From assembly GCA_963827935.1 (NCBI GenBank), contig CAWHCN010000018.1, positions 62,001-126,000 on the forward strand: a DNA stretch of 64,000 nucleotides, given 5' to 3'. Position 1 is the stretch's first letter. Each line of letters opens with the position of its first letter. The stretch is from DATFNV01 sp963827935. GTDB taxonomy: Bacteria; Planctomycetota; Planctomycetia; Gemmatales; Gemmataceae. Below the pieces are notes generated by a model. That model was given only the letters and a program-made list of their open reading frames with translations. It did no database searches and had not been told where the DNA came from. This document shows positions 45,708 to 54,201 of the stretch, in pieces. The translations under genes and the position numbers were made by a program.

Positions 45708-46244
45708 TTGGCCGGGGCGGCAAACGGCGCCGTGGTGCTGTCGCGGCTCGTGTCGCAGGTCCACAGGCTTGCGGTCCCCACCGTGATCGCCCTGGACTTC
45801 TATGGCGTCACCGTAGCTACCGGCAGCTTCTTGCGGGAGTGCGTGCTGGGCTTTCGGGACTACTGTCGGCGTAGCCAGCCCAACCTTTACCCCGTCATCG
45901 CCAACCTCGACGAGACGGTACTGGAGGAGTTGCGCGACCTGCTGAAGCACCGCCGGCAGGCGCTTGTCTGTTGCCGGTTGGAGGGGGACGACCAGTTCAG
46001 GACCCCTCGGGTCGAAGGGGTGCTGGAGGAGAAGCAAGTCGTCACTCTGGACGCGGTGTTGGCGATGGGCGAGGCCGACGCCGCTACGCTAGCCGAGCAG
46101 CTCGGTTCGACGGACAAGATCGGCCCTACGGGGTGGAACAACCGGCTCGCCTCCTTGGCGGCCGAAGGCATACTGATCGAGACCCGCAACGGGCGGGCCA
46201 AGCGATACCGACCTGTCGTGGAGGGCCTTCAACGTGGGCCTTGA
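45708..46244 (+). CDS. STAS-like DUF4325 protein with C-terminal winged helix
   Basis: About 178 residues. The frame begins at TTG 45708 and an ATG at 45670 lies in another frame, so the true start or an indel is unresolved. The N-terminal half (GAVVLSRLVSQVHRLAVPTV, IALDFYGVTVATGSFLREC) is the STAS-like DUF4325 core. The C-terminal half (DAATLAEQLGSTDKIGPTGW, NNRLASLAAEGILIETRNG) is a winged helix for DNA binding. STAS-like proteins are partners of GHKL ATPases, which matches the upstream gene. It overlaps the next gene by 11 nt. Confidence 0.65.
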   Translation: MAGAANGAVVLSRLVSQVHRLAVPTVIALDFYGVTVATGSFLRECVLGFRDYCRRSQPNLYPVIANLDETVLEELRDLLKHRRQALVCCRLEGDDQFRTPRVEGVLEEKQVVTLDAVLAMGEADAATLAEQLGSTDKIGPTGWNNRLASLAAEGILIETRNGRAKRYRPVVEGLQRGP

Positions 46245-46584
46245 CTTCATCACCACATGCACCCCGACGTTCCAGCGGTCGTGGGACCGCGGCCGCGCCG
46301 AGCTACTACAGCCGGACCTGTTCCAGCGGCATCCTCAACTCGAAGGCCGCAGCTTCCGCCTCTCCGCCGCCGAGGGGACCAGCGTGCGGGAAGGAGAGGA
46401 GGTCCTCCTGCGCCGGTGCGCGGACGACCTTATGGCTTATTGGGGGCGCGTCCGCGTGGGCGTCATGGCGAACCCGCCCCGCGCCTTGATTGACGCGGTC
46501 GAGCAGGCCGGCGGCGCCTTATGTGCCCGCGTCCAGCATGTCCACCCGAGGAGCGGCGCCGCGGACATCTGCCTAATCCCCTGA
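46234..46584 (+). CDS. unknown protein in the GHKL/STAS/DUF4417 module
   Basis: A 116-residue protein from GTG 46234 (GGAGGG about 11 nt upstream), overlapping the STAS-like gene. It reads MGLDFITTCTPTFQRSWDRG, then LFQRHPQLEGRSFRLSA, LLRRCADDLMAYWGRVRVGV and ALIDAVEQAGGALCARV. A mixed alpha/beta domain with no catalytic signature and no family recognised. The coupling to its neighbours suggests it works with them. Confidence 0.6.
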   Translation: MGLDFITTCTPTFQRSWDRGRAELLQPDLFQRHPQLEGRSFRLSAAEGTSVREGEEVLLRRCADDLMAYWGRVRVGVMANPPRALIDAVEQAGGALCARVQHVHPRSGAADICLIP

Positions 46585-46609
46585 ACAACGACGGACACAG
46601 CGAGGAGAC

Positions 46610-47767
46610 ATGATGGCGACAAGCAAAGCCCGGGCCAACCAAAGGCTCGCGCACCGAACGGAACTGCCTATGGCACTCGGGTGCCCGCCGTGCCCCGAGC
46701 ACGCCCTGTGCGGGGGCTTGAAGATCGACGAGGTGTTCTACGACTGCAGCGATCTGTGTCGCTGCTCGGAGGAGGAGAAGAAGACGTGCCCTCACGTCTG
46801 CCCCTCGAAGCCCCAGGAATTCGTCCGGCGCCGGCAGGAGGTCGGGGGGTTCGACCTGCGGACCATCGGCCACGCGCCCGTGGTTTCTGAACCGGACCTA
46901 CCTGCGGTCATCCCCTGGATCGATGGCCGCAGCTGCCTGGCCGGCGGCCTGGCTCTCCCAATGGTGGCCGTCCCACTGCGGCGACTTTTCAGCGGTCGCA
47001 CCGGCCGAGCCATCCCTCGTGACAGGGCAGCGATGGCGGCGCGCTTCGCCGTGACGTTGCAAGCGGCTTTCCTGGTCACCGGCGTGAGCTACGAGCAGCC
47101 GATCGAGGATTACTGGAGCCCGGCCCGCAGCGCCGGCTTCCTCGACGACCTCGCCGCGCTGGCGCCGGCGCTGGTGACGACGCCGAATTTCAGTCTGTTC
47201 AGCGACAAACCGCGCGAGGACAACCTCTACAACATGAAGCGGATCGCGATCTGCTGGCACGAGCTGGCGAGCCGCGGCATCCCCACCGCTGCACCTCAAC
47301 GCTCGCACCGACCACGATTGGCGCCGCTGGCAGGAGTTCCTCATCGCCCACCCCGAGATCGGCTCCGTCGCATTTGAGTTCGGGACGGGGGCGGCACCCA
47401 AAGGGAGAGCGCGGTGGTATTTGCGGCAGTTAGCGGCACTGGCCGCCGCAGTGGGGCGAAGGCTCCAGCTGGTGGTGCGGGGCGGGCGCCTGTTGTTGCC
47501 GGAGTTGCGCTCCCACTTCCGCCAGGTGGCCTTCATCGCACCGGACCCGCTGATGCGCGCGGGAAGCTGCCGGCGCTCGTCTCCGGTTTCAGCCGCCCGC
47601 GCTGGCGTCAGGTGCCGTACAGCCGCGGGGAAAGGGTCGATCAGCTGTTCTTGCGGAATCTGGCTGAGTATTCGCGGCTGATCGGAGAATCAGCGACTGT
47701 CGAAAAAAGGGGACATCCTGAAATAGGCGCTCGGGGACCAAAACGGGACCAAACGGGCACGGCGTGA
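46610..47767 (+). CDS. DUF4417-type protein with N-terminal Cys cluster, two frameshifts
   Basis: About 385 residues joined; ATG 46610 or 46613 after GAGGAG. Residues 25-65 hold eight cysteines (CPPCPEHALCGG, DCSDLCRCSEE, CPHVCPSK) that could carry an Fe-S or zinc cluster. The middle has TTPNFSLFSDKPREDNLYN then MKRIAICWHELASRGIPTA, the DUF4417 signature. Frame changes near 47285 and 47565 link ARTDHDWRRW and AFEFGTGAAP, then LQLVVRGGRLLLPELR, then VPYSRGERVDQLFLRNLAEY. The family is of unknown function and often rides on mobile DNA. It is last in the module. Confidence 0.7.
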
Positions 47768-47850
47768 ATAGTGCCCTGTACAGAGAGTTTAAGGATGCTG
47801 TCCCTCTGTCGGGCTCGCCTTTCGGGCTACCCCCTTGCGGGCCCCGGCCC

Positions 47851-48007
47851 AGCTTCGCCACCCACCTGGTCGAGAGCGGCACCAACATCCGTGCAACCGC
47901 TCCTGGGTGACGAGAGCCTGGAAGCGACCACCATCCAGCACCACGTCCCCCGGCAGGGCGTGGCCGGCGTCCGCAGCCGGCTGGACCTCCTCGATGACCT
48001 ACGCTAG
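47851..48007 (+). pseudogene. C-terminal relic of a tyrosine integrase (IntI-like)
   Basis: One frame gives SFATHLVESGTNIR. The next gives LLGDESLEATTIQHHVPRQG then VAGVRSRLDLLDDL-stop. Together these match the catalytic H...TTI.HHV end of tyrosine recombinases, and the GVRSPLDxL tail typical of integron-type integrases. The catalytic Tyr position appears as His (IQHHV). Nothing of the N-terminal three quarters is visible upstream. Confidence 0.65.
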
Positions 48008-48150
48008 GCGCGGTTAACCGTCCCCACAGCGACTCGCCAAAAATCCTGGCACCGAGGCGCACCGTGCTGACCGGTTGCCTCCATCGGGAAGAAAAAGTTG
48101 GTTGGCAACTCTTGCCAGTCATGTTAGCATGGCATCGAAAGGAGACCATC

Positions 48151-48447
48151 GTGCCGACGCGCAACATCAATCTGACCGAACATTGGGACAACTTTATCGA
48201 ACGTCAGGTCGCCTCGGGGCGCTACAGCAACGCCAGTGAAATCGTCCGCGAGTCGTTGCGTCTTCTCGAAGAACAGGAGCAAGAACGCAAGGCGAAGCTC
48301 AAGGCGCTGCGGCAAGCTGCCAAAGAGGGGTTCGATGAACTCGATCGAGGCCAGGGCATCGTCCTGAAGGGCAAGAAGGCGCTGCATCAGTTTGTCATGG
48401 AGATCGCAGCCGAGGTCAGGACAAAAGCTGGGCGGAACGGCAGGTAG
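48151..48447 (+). CDS. parD: ParD-family antitoxin
   Basis: A 98-residue protein from GTG 48151 with AAAGGAG 8 nt upstream. The N-terminal ribbon-helix-helix (RNINLTEHWDNFIERQVASG, RYSNASEIVRESLRLLEEQE) is typical of type II ParD/CopG antitoxins that bind their own promoter. It is followed by an acidic/basic helical C-terminus that would wrap the toxin. The parE gene starts 4 nt downstream. Autoregulation is expected from the family. Confidence 0.85.
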   Translation: MPTRNINLTEHWDNFIERQVASGRYSNASEIVRESLRLLEEQEQERKAKLKALRQAAKEGFDELDRGQGIVLKGKKALHQFVMEIAAEVRTKAGRNGR

Positions 48448-48451
48448 GACA

Positions 48452-48824
48452 ATGGAAGTCATCATCGCCCCGAAGACGCGAAGGGACATCGCGAGTATCC
48501 TCGCCTGGACTGAGGAGAGTTTTGGCCCAGAGACCATGAAACGTTACGCCCAGCTGATTGCCACAGCGATTGAGCAAATCGGTGAGAATCCCGAACGCGC
48601 CGGCAGCAGTCGGCGGCCGGAAATCGCCGAGAATTGCCGAACCTACCATCTCCTGTTTCAGCCGCAAGTCCGCAGGACGGTCCGGGGGTCGGATTCGCCA
48701 ACCTCGGTATTTCCTCCTCTACCGTGTCACCGAAGCCCACAGCGTGGAGATCGGCCGCATCTTGCACGATTCGATGGATTTCCCGAGCAATGTTCCGGAA
48801 GCGTATCTCAGTGGGAGGGAATAG
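48452..48824 (+). pseudogene. parE: ParE-family toxin, frameshifted
   Basis: ATG 48452 opens MEVIIAPKTRRDIASILAWT, then AQLIATAIEQIGENPERAGS and ENCRTYHLLF, the ParE/RelE-like fold that in ParE poisons gyrase. The frame is lost near 48655-48670, and the tail (RQPRYFLLYRVTEAHSVEIG, RILHDSMDFP) follows in another frame to the stop at 48822-48824. If the indel is real the toxin is inactive while the antitoxin is intact. Confidence 0.75.
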
Positions 48825-48825
48825 G

Positions 48826-48957
48826 GTAACCGTTCATCTCCCCCTGCCCCGGGCTGGGCCAACGTTTGCCGAGGGGGGTGTCCGAGGGGGTGCGGAAACG
48901 AATGATCGCAAGTCGTGGCCCAGCATGGACTTGTGAGATGCGATTCGTTTCCGAGCC
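48826..48957 (+). repeat. 130-bp repeat family, copy C
   Basis: Begins GTAACCGTTCATC one base after the parE stop and ends 19 nt before the amidase ATG. It carries GGGGTGTCCGAGGGGGTG, a stem GCGGAAACGAAT / ATTCGTTTCCG and an inner CAAGTC / GACTTG stem. In copy A the T-A pair at the stem position next to GAAACG becomes G-C here. Confidence 0.75.
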
Positions 48958-48976
48958 TTCGATTTGAGGATCAGCA

Positions 48977-50658
48977 ATGAACAGCGACAACCGGCCGGCT
49001 GATGCTACCGCCGACATGGCCCCGACACGCCGCAACATCCTCCAGGTGCTAGCCGGCCTCGGCATCGGCACCACCGCATTCCAGCGGGCGCTCGCTGCCG
49101 ACGTGGAGAAGGCGGTTGCCATCACGCCGGAGCGGATCGAGCAAGCCGAGTGGATCGCCGGCCTCAAGCTATCCGAAGACGACCGCAAGGCCCTCGTCGG
49201 CGCCCTCACGCGCTCGCAAGGCCAGTTCCGGGCGCTGCGGGCCGTCAAACTCGCCAATGCCGTCGCCCCGGCCCTGGCGTTCAACCCAGCCCCCTGGCTG
49301 CCGCCCAGCCCGGACGGTCGCCGGGGTAGCGTGGAGCCCATCAGCCAGGCGGCCCCCAGGAGGCCGGACAAAGCCGACGATCTCGCCTTCCTGCCGGTCA
49401 CGGCGTTGGCGGCCCTGGTGCGCAATCGCCAGGTTTCCTCGGTCGAGCTGACGAAACTCTACCTGGAACGTCTGAAAAAACACGACCCCACGCTGCACTG
49501 CGTCGTGACCTTGACCGACGAACTGGCCCTGAAGCAGGCGGAGCGGGCGGATCGGGAGATTGCCGCCGGCCGTTATCGTGGACCGCTGCACGGCATCCCC
49601 TGGGGAGCGAAGGACCTGATCGCCTATCCCGGGTACAAGACCACATGGGGGGCGGCTCCGTTCAAGGACCAGAAACTCGAGACCAAGGCCACCGTCGCTC
49701 GCCGCCTGGAAGACGCAGGAGCGGTCCTGGTCGCCAAGCTGAGCCTGGGGGCCCTGGCGATGGGGGACCTCTGGTTCGGCGGGCTGACGCGCAACCCGTG
49801 GAATCCCAAGGCGGGGTCCAGCGGCTCGTCGGCGGGTTCGGCGTCGGCCACGGTGGCCGGCCTGGTCGGCTTCGCCCTGGGCAGCGAGACCCTGGGCAGC
49901 ATCGTGTCGCCATGCCGGGTGTGCGGGGCCAGCGGGCTGCGGCCGACCTTTGGCCGCGTCAGCCGGCACGGCTGCATGACCCTGCTCATGGAGCATGGAC
50001 AAGATCGGCCCCATCGCCCGTTCCATCGAGGATTGCGCCCTGGTCTTCGGCGCCATCCACGGCTTCGACGGCCTCGACGCCAGCGCCGTGGACCGCCCCT
50101 TCAGCTGGCCGTCGACGCGCGATCTGCGCACTCTGAAGGTCGGCTATGTCGAAGGGGACACGCCGGCCGACAAGCGCGACGAGCTGCGCGATTCTACGCG
50201 ACCTGGGTGTCAAGCTGTTGCCGCTGAAGCTGCCCACGCGCTATCCCCTGGGGGCCCTGGTGATGATCCTCGACACCGAGGCGGCGACCGCGTTCGACGA
50301 CCTGACGCGCGCCGGCGTGACCGAGGGGCTCAACTCGTGGCCGGAAACTTTCCGCCAGGGCCAGTTCACCCCGGCCGTCGAGTACCTGCGCGCCAATCGC
50401 ATCCGCAGCCTGCTGATGCAGGAGATGGAAGAGGTGATGGCCGCGGTCGATCTGTACGTCGGCGGCCGGGACCTGCTCTTGACCAACCTGACAGGCCATC
50501 CGACGGTGGTGCTGCCCAACGGCGAGCACAAGGCCGGGGCGAGCGAGGTGCCGTCGATCACGTTCACCGGACGGCTGTACGGGGAGACGGCGCTTTTGGG
50601 GGTGGCGCATGCGTACCAGCAGGCGACGGGGTATCATTTGCGGCGGCCGGTGTTGTGA
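48977..50658 (+). CDS. amidase-signature family hydrolase, Tat-exported, two frameshifts
   Basis: About 560 residues joined. ATG 48977 leads to a Tat-like signal (TRRNILQVLAGLGIGTTAFQ, residues 17-36). The amidase core has PWGAKDLIAYPGYKT (catalytic Lys), GSSGSSAGSASATVAGLVG (cis-Ser) and FALGSETLGSIVSPC (nucleophile Ser). Frame changes occur near 49985 (the family text MDKIGPIARSIEDCALVFG resumes) and near 50190 (ILRDLGVKLLPLKLP resumes). It ends YHLRRPVL. Such enzymes hydrolyse amides, the substrate being unknown. Repeat copy C forms its leader. Confidence 0.8.
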
Positions 50659-50784
50659 GGGTTCCTCCGTGGAGAAAGGCGATAACACGGGGTAGAATGC
50701 GCAGGGGCAAGATACTGCGGGAGGAGGCTACCACGCGCGGGGCGGCGGAAAGCTCTCTGAGTTGGATGTCTGGGGAGGCTTCGC

Positions 50785-51180
50785 GTGCCGCAGTACGGCA
50801 TAATCCGAGTGGTGGTGGTCCGGAAAGGAAAAGTGAAGCCGACCGAGTTCCGCCTGCGCAACGATGAAACGGCGCTATCGTTGTTCCGAGCGGCTGACGT
50901 GCCTCATCCCGAGGCGATCATCGCAGCTGTGCGAGCCTCCGGGAAACAGGGCGACCTAGGAATGGTAGAAATCCCAGTGGACGCGCTTCGGCGCCTCGGG
51001 CTTGTCCTGGTGCGGACGCCTGGCGGAACGCCCGACCCCGTGGTAAACGCGGCGCATGCTAAGGCCCGCCCAGCGTTATGGCGGCGACTTGTGCTGCGGA
51101 TGCAGCGTGTGCCGATCCATGAGTGGTTTAATGAGTGCATCGCTCCGGAACTGGCCGCGGAAGCGAAACTTGTCGAGTGA
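50785..51180 (+). CDS. hypothetical protein
   Basis: A 131-residue protein from GTG 50785 (MPQYGIIRVVVVRKGKVKPT). A small alpha/beta N-terminal half is followed by DALRRLGLVLVRTPGGTPDP and a helical C-terminus (IHEWFNECIAPELAAEAKLV). No family is recognised. It is followed after 9 nt by another small gene, and the two are probably co-transcribed. Confidence 0.55.
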   Translation: MPQYGIIRVVVVRKGKVKPTEFRLRNDETALSLFRAADVPHPEAIIAAVRASGKQGDLGMVEIPVDALRRLGLVLVRTPGGTPDPVVNAAHAKARPALWRRLVLRMQRVPIHEWFNECIAPELAAEAKLVE

Positions 51181-51189
51181 GGGCCGCAT

Positions 51190-51450
51190 ATGAGCACGTC
51201 CTTCGTCTCGGATACCAGCGCCCTTCGCACGGCGGTGGGTAAACTGTTCGACGAAAAGCCGCCCGTCCTGGTCGAGGTCCGGTTCCCCAAGATGGGCACG
51301 TCGCCGGACTGGTTCCTCTGCGAGGATATGGCTGCCCTGGACGCCATCCTCGAGCCGCTTGGGCCGGGGGTCGAGGTTCACTTCAACAGCGTCTGGGACC
51401 TGAAGAATCCGGTTGGCGCGGTCGTGTTGCGGGTGAGCAAGCCGGCTTGA
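51190..51450 (+). CDS. hypothetical protein
   Basis: An 86-residue protein from ATG 51190 with GAGGG 6 nt upstream. It reads SDTSALRTAVGKLFDEKPPV, DWFLCEDMAALDAILEPLGP and VHFNSVWDLKNPVGAVVLRV, a compact alpha/beta domain. No family is recognised. It lies directly behind the 50785 gene. Confidence 0.55.
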   Translation: MSTSFVSDTSALRTAVGKLFDEKPPVLVEVRFPKMGTSPDWFLCEDMAALDAILEPLGPGVEVHFNSVWDLKNPVGAVVLRVSKPA

Positions 51451-51556
51451 CGGGGTGAGTTGCCGGGGCGCTAAACGGAAGGTCTGGCGCGGTGGTATGC
51501 GGACCGGGTTGTATCGGCACCATAATAATTAGCCGCCGAGAACATGAGGTTGTGCC

Positions 51557-51907
51557 GTGGCGAATATGTTCCTGGATCTAGCGTTTGAGGTCCTCAAGAA
51601 TGCGGACAAGCCGCTGACGTATCCTGAGATTTGGCAGGCCGCCCAGGACATGGGGCTAGCGAGGAAACTTGGCAGTGTAGGCAAGACGACATGGCAAAGT
51701 CTTGCATCCCAATTGTACGTCGACGTTCGCGATAACGACGTATCCAGGTTCATCAAGGTTGGAAAGCGTCCAGCACGCTTTTTCCTTAAGGAGCGAAGCA
51801 CGGAGATCACGGAAGCGATCACTGCCAAGATCGAAAAGGCGGAGGAGAAGCCACCCAAGAAAACGGATGGGTACAGGGTGCAGTCGCCCCAGCATCGAGA
51901 ATTCGCG
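51557..51907 (+). pseudogene. HARE-HTH/nuclease gene, 5' half (interrupted by IS)
   Basis: From GTG 51557 (or ATG 51566) the reading frame begins with a HARE-HTH winged helix (FEVLKNADKPLTYPEIWQAA, TTWQSLASQLYVDVRDNDVS, RFIKVGKRPARFFLKE), a DNA-binding module found on restriction endonucleases. A charged linker follows. The frame meets the ISKra4-type element at the 8-bp duplication AATTCGCG (51900-51907). Joined to 53539 the frame is continuous (QHREFA-VQERLHPGY), giving one protein of about 340 residues of the COG2958 type. Confidence 0.8.
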
Positions 51908-53530
51908 AGGAAACGCACCGTCCCCGCAGCATAAGCCGCGTGACTGGTCGTTGAAGAAATGAGGATCCTTTCCTCTAATGGGAGGTACAACAACCACTCC
52001 CGAGGAAAGGAATCCTCATGGTCGTCAAGATTACGCAGCGGCCCGTGGCAGCGACAAGTGCAGTTCCGGCGGCGGTGGACAAACCGGCCGACGCCCTCCG
52101 CAAGTGCCTGGACGAGATCGTCGAACGCTTCCGGGAGGGTCCCGTGACGGCGCAACGCTTCATGGAGCTTGAGAACAGCCTGCACGACGCCACCCAGGAG
52201 TTCTGCCGGGGCGTCGTCGAACATGAGGCGAACCGCCTGGAAGGCAACGATCGGCGTGAGGTGCCAGCTAAGATCCGCTATCGCAAGGAGACGTATCGCG
52301 TCAACAAGAAGACACCGGCCCGCATCGCCAGCCGCTTTGGCACGATCACCCTGCGTTCGTTCTACTACCTGAACGCCGAGGACGGCGAACCGGGCTTGCA
52401 TCCGTTGTGGGTGCGTCTGGGTATCGGTGCGGGTGCGGCCACGCCGGCGCTTTTGGAACGTGTGGCGCGGCTGTCGGTAGACCAGACGCAGGCCGAGGTG
52501 CGCGACTGGTTGCTGCGTGAACATGGCCTGAAGTGGTCGAACGATCGGCTGCGGGCGGCGTTGGCCGGCTTTCGCCAGGCGCTGCTGCCGTTCGTGGCGG
52601 CGTTGCAACAAGCGCGTCTGCTGCTGTGGCTGCAACAGGCCCAGCAGTCGCGGGGCCGCCATCGTCCGGTGCTGGCGGCGGGGCGGGACGGCATCATGAT
52701 GCCCATGCGTGCGGGCGGCTACCAGGAGGCCAGCACCGCCACGGTGAGCGTCTACGACCGTCGGCGTCGGCGGTTGGGCACCATCTACCTGGGCCAGATG
52801 CCGGAGGCCAAGCAAGTGACGCTGACGCGCGCCTTGACGGCCTTGCTGCGGGCCACGCTGACGGCCTGGCAGGGGCCCGTGCCACGCCTGGCCTACATCA
52901 CCGACAAGGGCTCGGCGCCGGACGAATACTATCGGCAGGTGCTGAAGAAGATGAAGCATCCGCGTGACGGGCAGGCGTTGACCTGGGAATGGGTGCTCGA
53001 TTTCTATCATGTGTGCGGTTACATCGGCAAGATGGCGGACGCGCTGTTTGGTCCGCAAACGGCGGCGGCAGCGCGGTGGTTCGCCCGGATGCGGTGCTGG
53101 CTGCGTGACCGGCCGCAGGGAGCGGCCCACGTGTTGCGGTCAGCCATGCAGCACCTGGAGCGACGGCCGATGACCAAGGTGCAGAAGGCGGAGTTCTGGA
53201 AAGCGTATCGTTACCTGCGTCACCATCGGCGTCTGATGGACTACCCCGGTTATCGCCGTCGCGGCCTGCCGCTCGGCAGCGGCGTGACGGAAGCGGCGTG
53301 CAAGACGGTGTTCACGCAACGCTTCAAACGTTCGGGGATGCGTTGGCAGGGCGCGTCCGGCCAGGTGATTCTGGATTTGCGTACGATCCACCTGAGCGGC
53401 ATGTGGGACCAAGCCTTCGCCGCCGACCTGGGAGCCCGCGAACTGCCCGTACCACTTGCTGCCGCGTGCCGCCCCGCCCAAGAGGCAAGTCACCGGGCAG
53501 ACGACGAGCAAGCTTATGGTATTGCCGCAT
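51908..53530 (+). mobile_element. ISKra4-type insertion sequence with AATTCGCG target duplication
   Basis: 1623 bp between direct repeats AATTCGCG at 51900-51907 and 53531-53538. Removing the element and one repeat restores the HARE/nuclease reading frame exactly. Terminal inverted repeats are not obvious (only CATAAGC is shared near both ends). The transposase stop codon TAA uses the first two bases of the right-hand target copy. Confidence 0.8.
51961..52017 (+). promoter_or_regulatory. hairpin sequestering the transposase ribosome site
   Basis: GAGGATCCTTTCCTC (51961-51975) pairs with GAGGAAAGGAATCCTC (52002-52017, one bulged base), and GGGAG/CTCCC pairs further in. The right arm is the ribosome binding site and abuts ATG 52018. 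Confidence 0.7.
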
Positions 53531-53532
53531 AA
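52018..53532 (+). CDS. ISKra4-family transposase
   Basis: A 504-residue protein starting MVVKITQRPVAATSAV. The N-terminal part has a helical region and YRKETYRVNKKTPARIASRF. The catalytic part includes VLAAGRDGIMMPMRAGGYQE, PRLAYITDKGSAPDEYY, WVLDFYHVCGYIGKMADALF and RRRGLPLGSGVTEAACKTVF then TQRFKRSGMRW, all typical of ISKra4-type DDE transposases (related to UPF0236). The GSGVTEAACK block carries the last acidic residue. It is intact, so the element may be active. Confidence 0.85.
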   Translation: MVVKITQRPVAATSAVPAAVDKPADALRKCLDEIVERFREGPVTAQRFMELENSLHDATQEFCRGVVEHEANRLEGNDRREVPAKIRYRKETYRVNKKTPARIASRFGTITLRSFYYLNAEDGEPGLHPLWVRLGIGAGAATPALLERVARLSVDQTQAEVRDWLLREHGLKWSNDRLRAALAGFRQALLPFVAALQQARLLLWLQQAQQSRGRHRPVLAAGRDGIMMPMRAGGYQEASTATVSVYDRRRRRLGTIYLGQMPEAKQVTLTRALTALLRATLTAWQGPVPRLAYITDKGSAPDEYYRQVLKKMKHPRDGQALTWEWVLDFYHVCGYIGKMADALFGPQTAAAARWFARMRCWLRDRPQGAAHVLRSAMQHLERRPMTKVQKAEFWKAYRYLRHHRRLMDYPGYRRRGLPLGSGVTEAACKTVFTQRFKRSGMRWQGASGQVILDLRTIHLSGMWDQAFAADLGARELPVPLAAACRPAQEASHRADDEQAYGIAA

Positions 53533-53538
53533 TTCGCG

Positions 53539-54201
53539 GTGCAGGAGCGACTACACCCTGGGTACAAGGAGTACCAGCTGCACCCTGTGTTGACGTACTT
53601 TGCGTTCGCGAATCCGACATTCAACCGGAGGCGGGCGATTGTGACAAAAACCATCCACCATGAAAAATCGAAGAAGTCGGGTTATAGCGAGTGGAGTCAT
53701 CCGGACATCGTCGGATTCTCAATACCGCTGGAAGACTGGCAACCCGACGTCATCGCCTTCAACGAAATGATAGACCGAAATGCACTTACGCTGTTTTCCT
53801 TTGAAGTCAAGCGCCAGCTGACCAAGGGCACCTATCGGGAAGCCTACTTTCAAGCTGTTTCAAACTCCTCGTGGGCGCATCAAGGCTATCTGGTTGCGGC
53901 GGGAATTGACGAGGATGATGATTTGCTCGGGGAACTCGAACGCCTCGCGTCCTCATTCGGGATTGGAATTATCCAGCTGCAACTTGCAGATCTTAGCGAA
54001 TCCCGCGTCGTCTACCCGGCACGTGCTAAAAGCAACTTGGACTGGGAGACAATCAATAAGCTGTGTGAACAGAACAAGGACTTCGAGGAGTTTTTGCAGA
54101 GCGTGAAGATCGACGTAAATGCTCGCAAGCTGCATCGCGCGGAGTACGACGCCGTTATTCAAGACATTGAGGCTTATGTGGAGAGAATCAGGCCCAGTTA
54201 G
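53539..54201 (+). pseudogene. HARE-HTH/nuclease gene, 3' half
   Basis: 221 codons from the first base after the right target copy. The text KEYQLHPVLTYFAFANPTFN, TKTIHHEKSKKSGYSEWSHP, DIVGFSIPLEDWQPDV, FSFEVKRQLTKGTYREAYFQ and AVSNSSWAHQGYLVAAGIDE is the PD-(D/E)XK-like nuclease half of COG2958 proteins: HPDIVG supplies the Asp, and FEVKR the E-x-K pair. The fragment keeps the full active site, but its own start is the accidental GTG 53539. GC is lower than in neighbours. It ends on the base before the stop codon of the convergent kinase gene. Confidence 0.8.
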
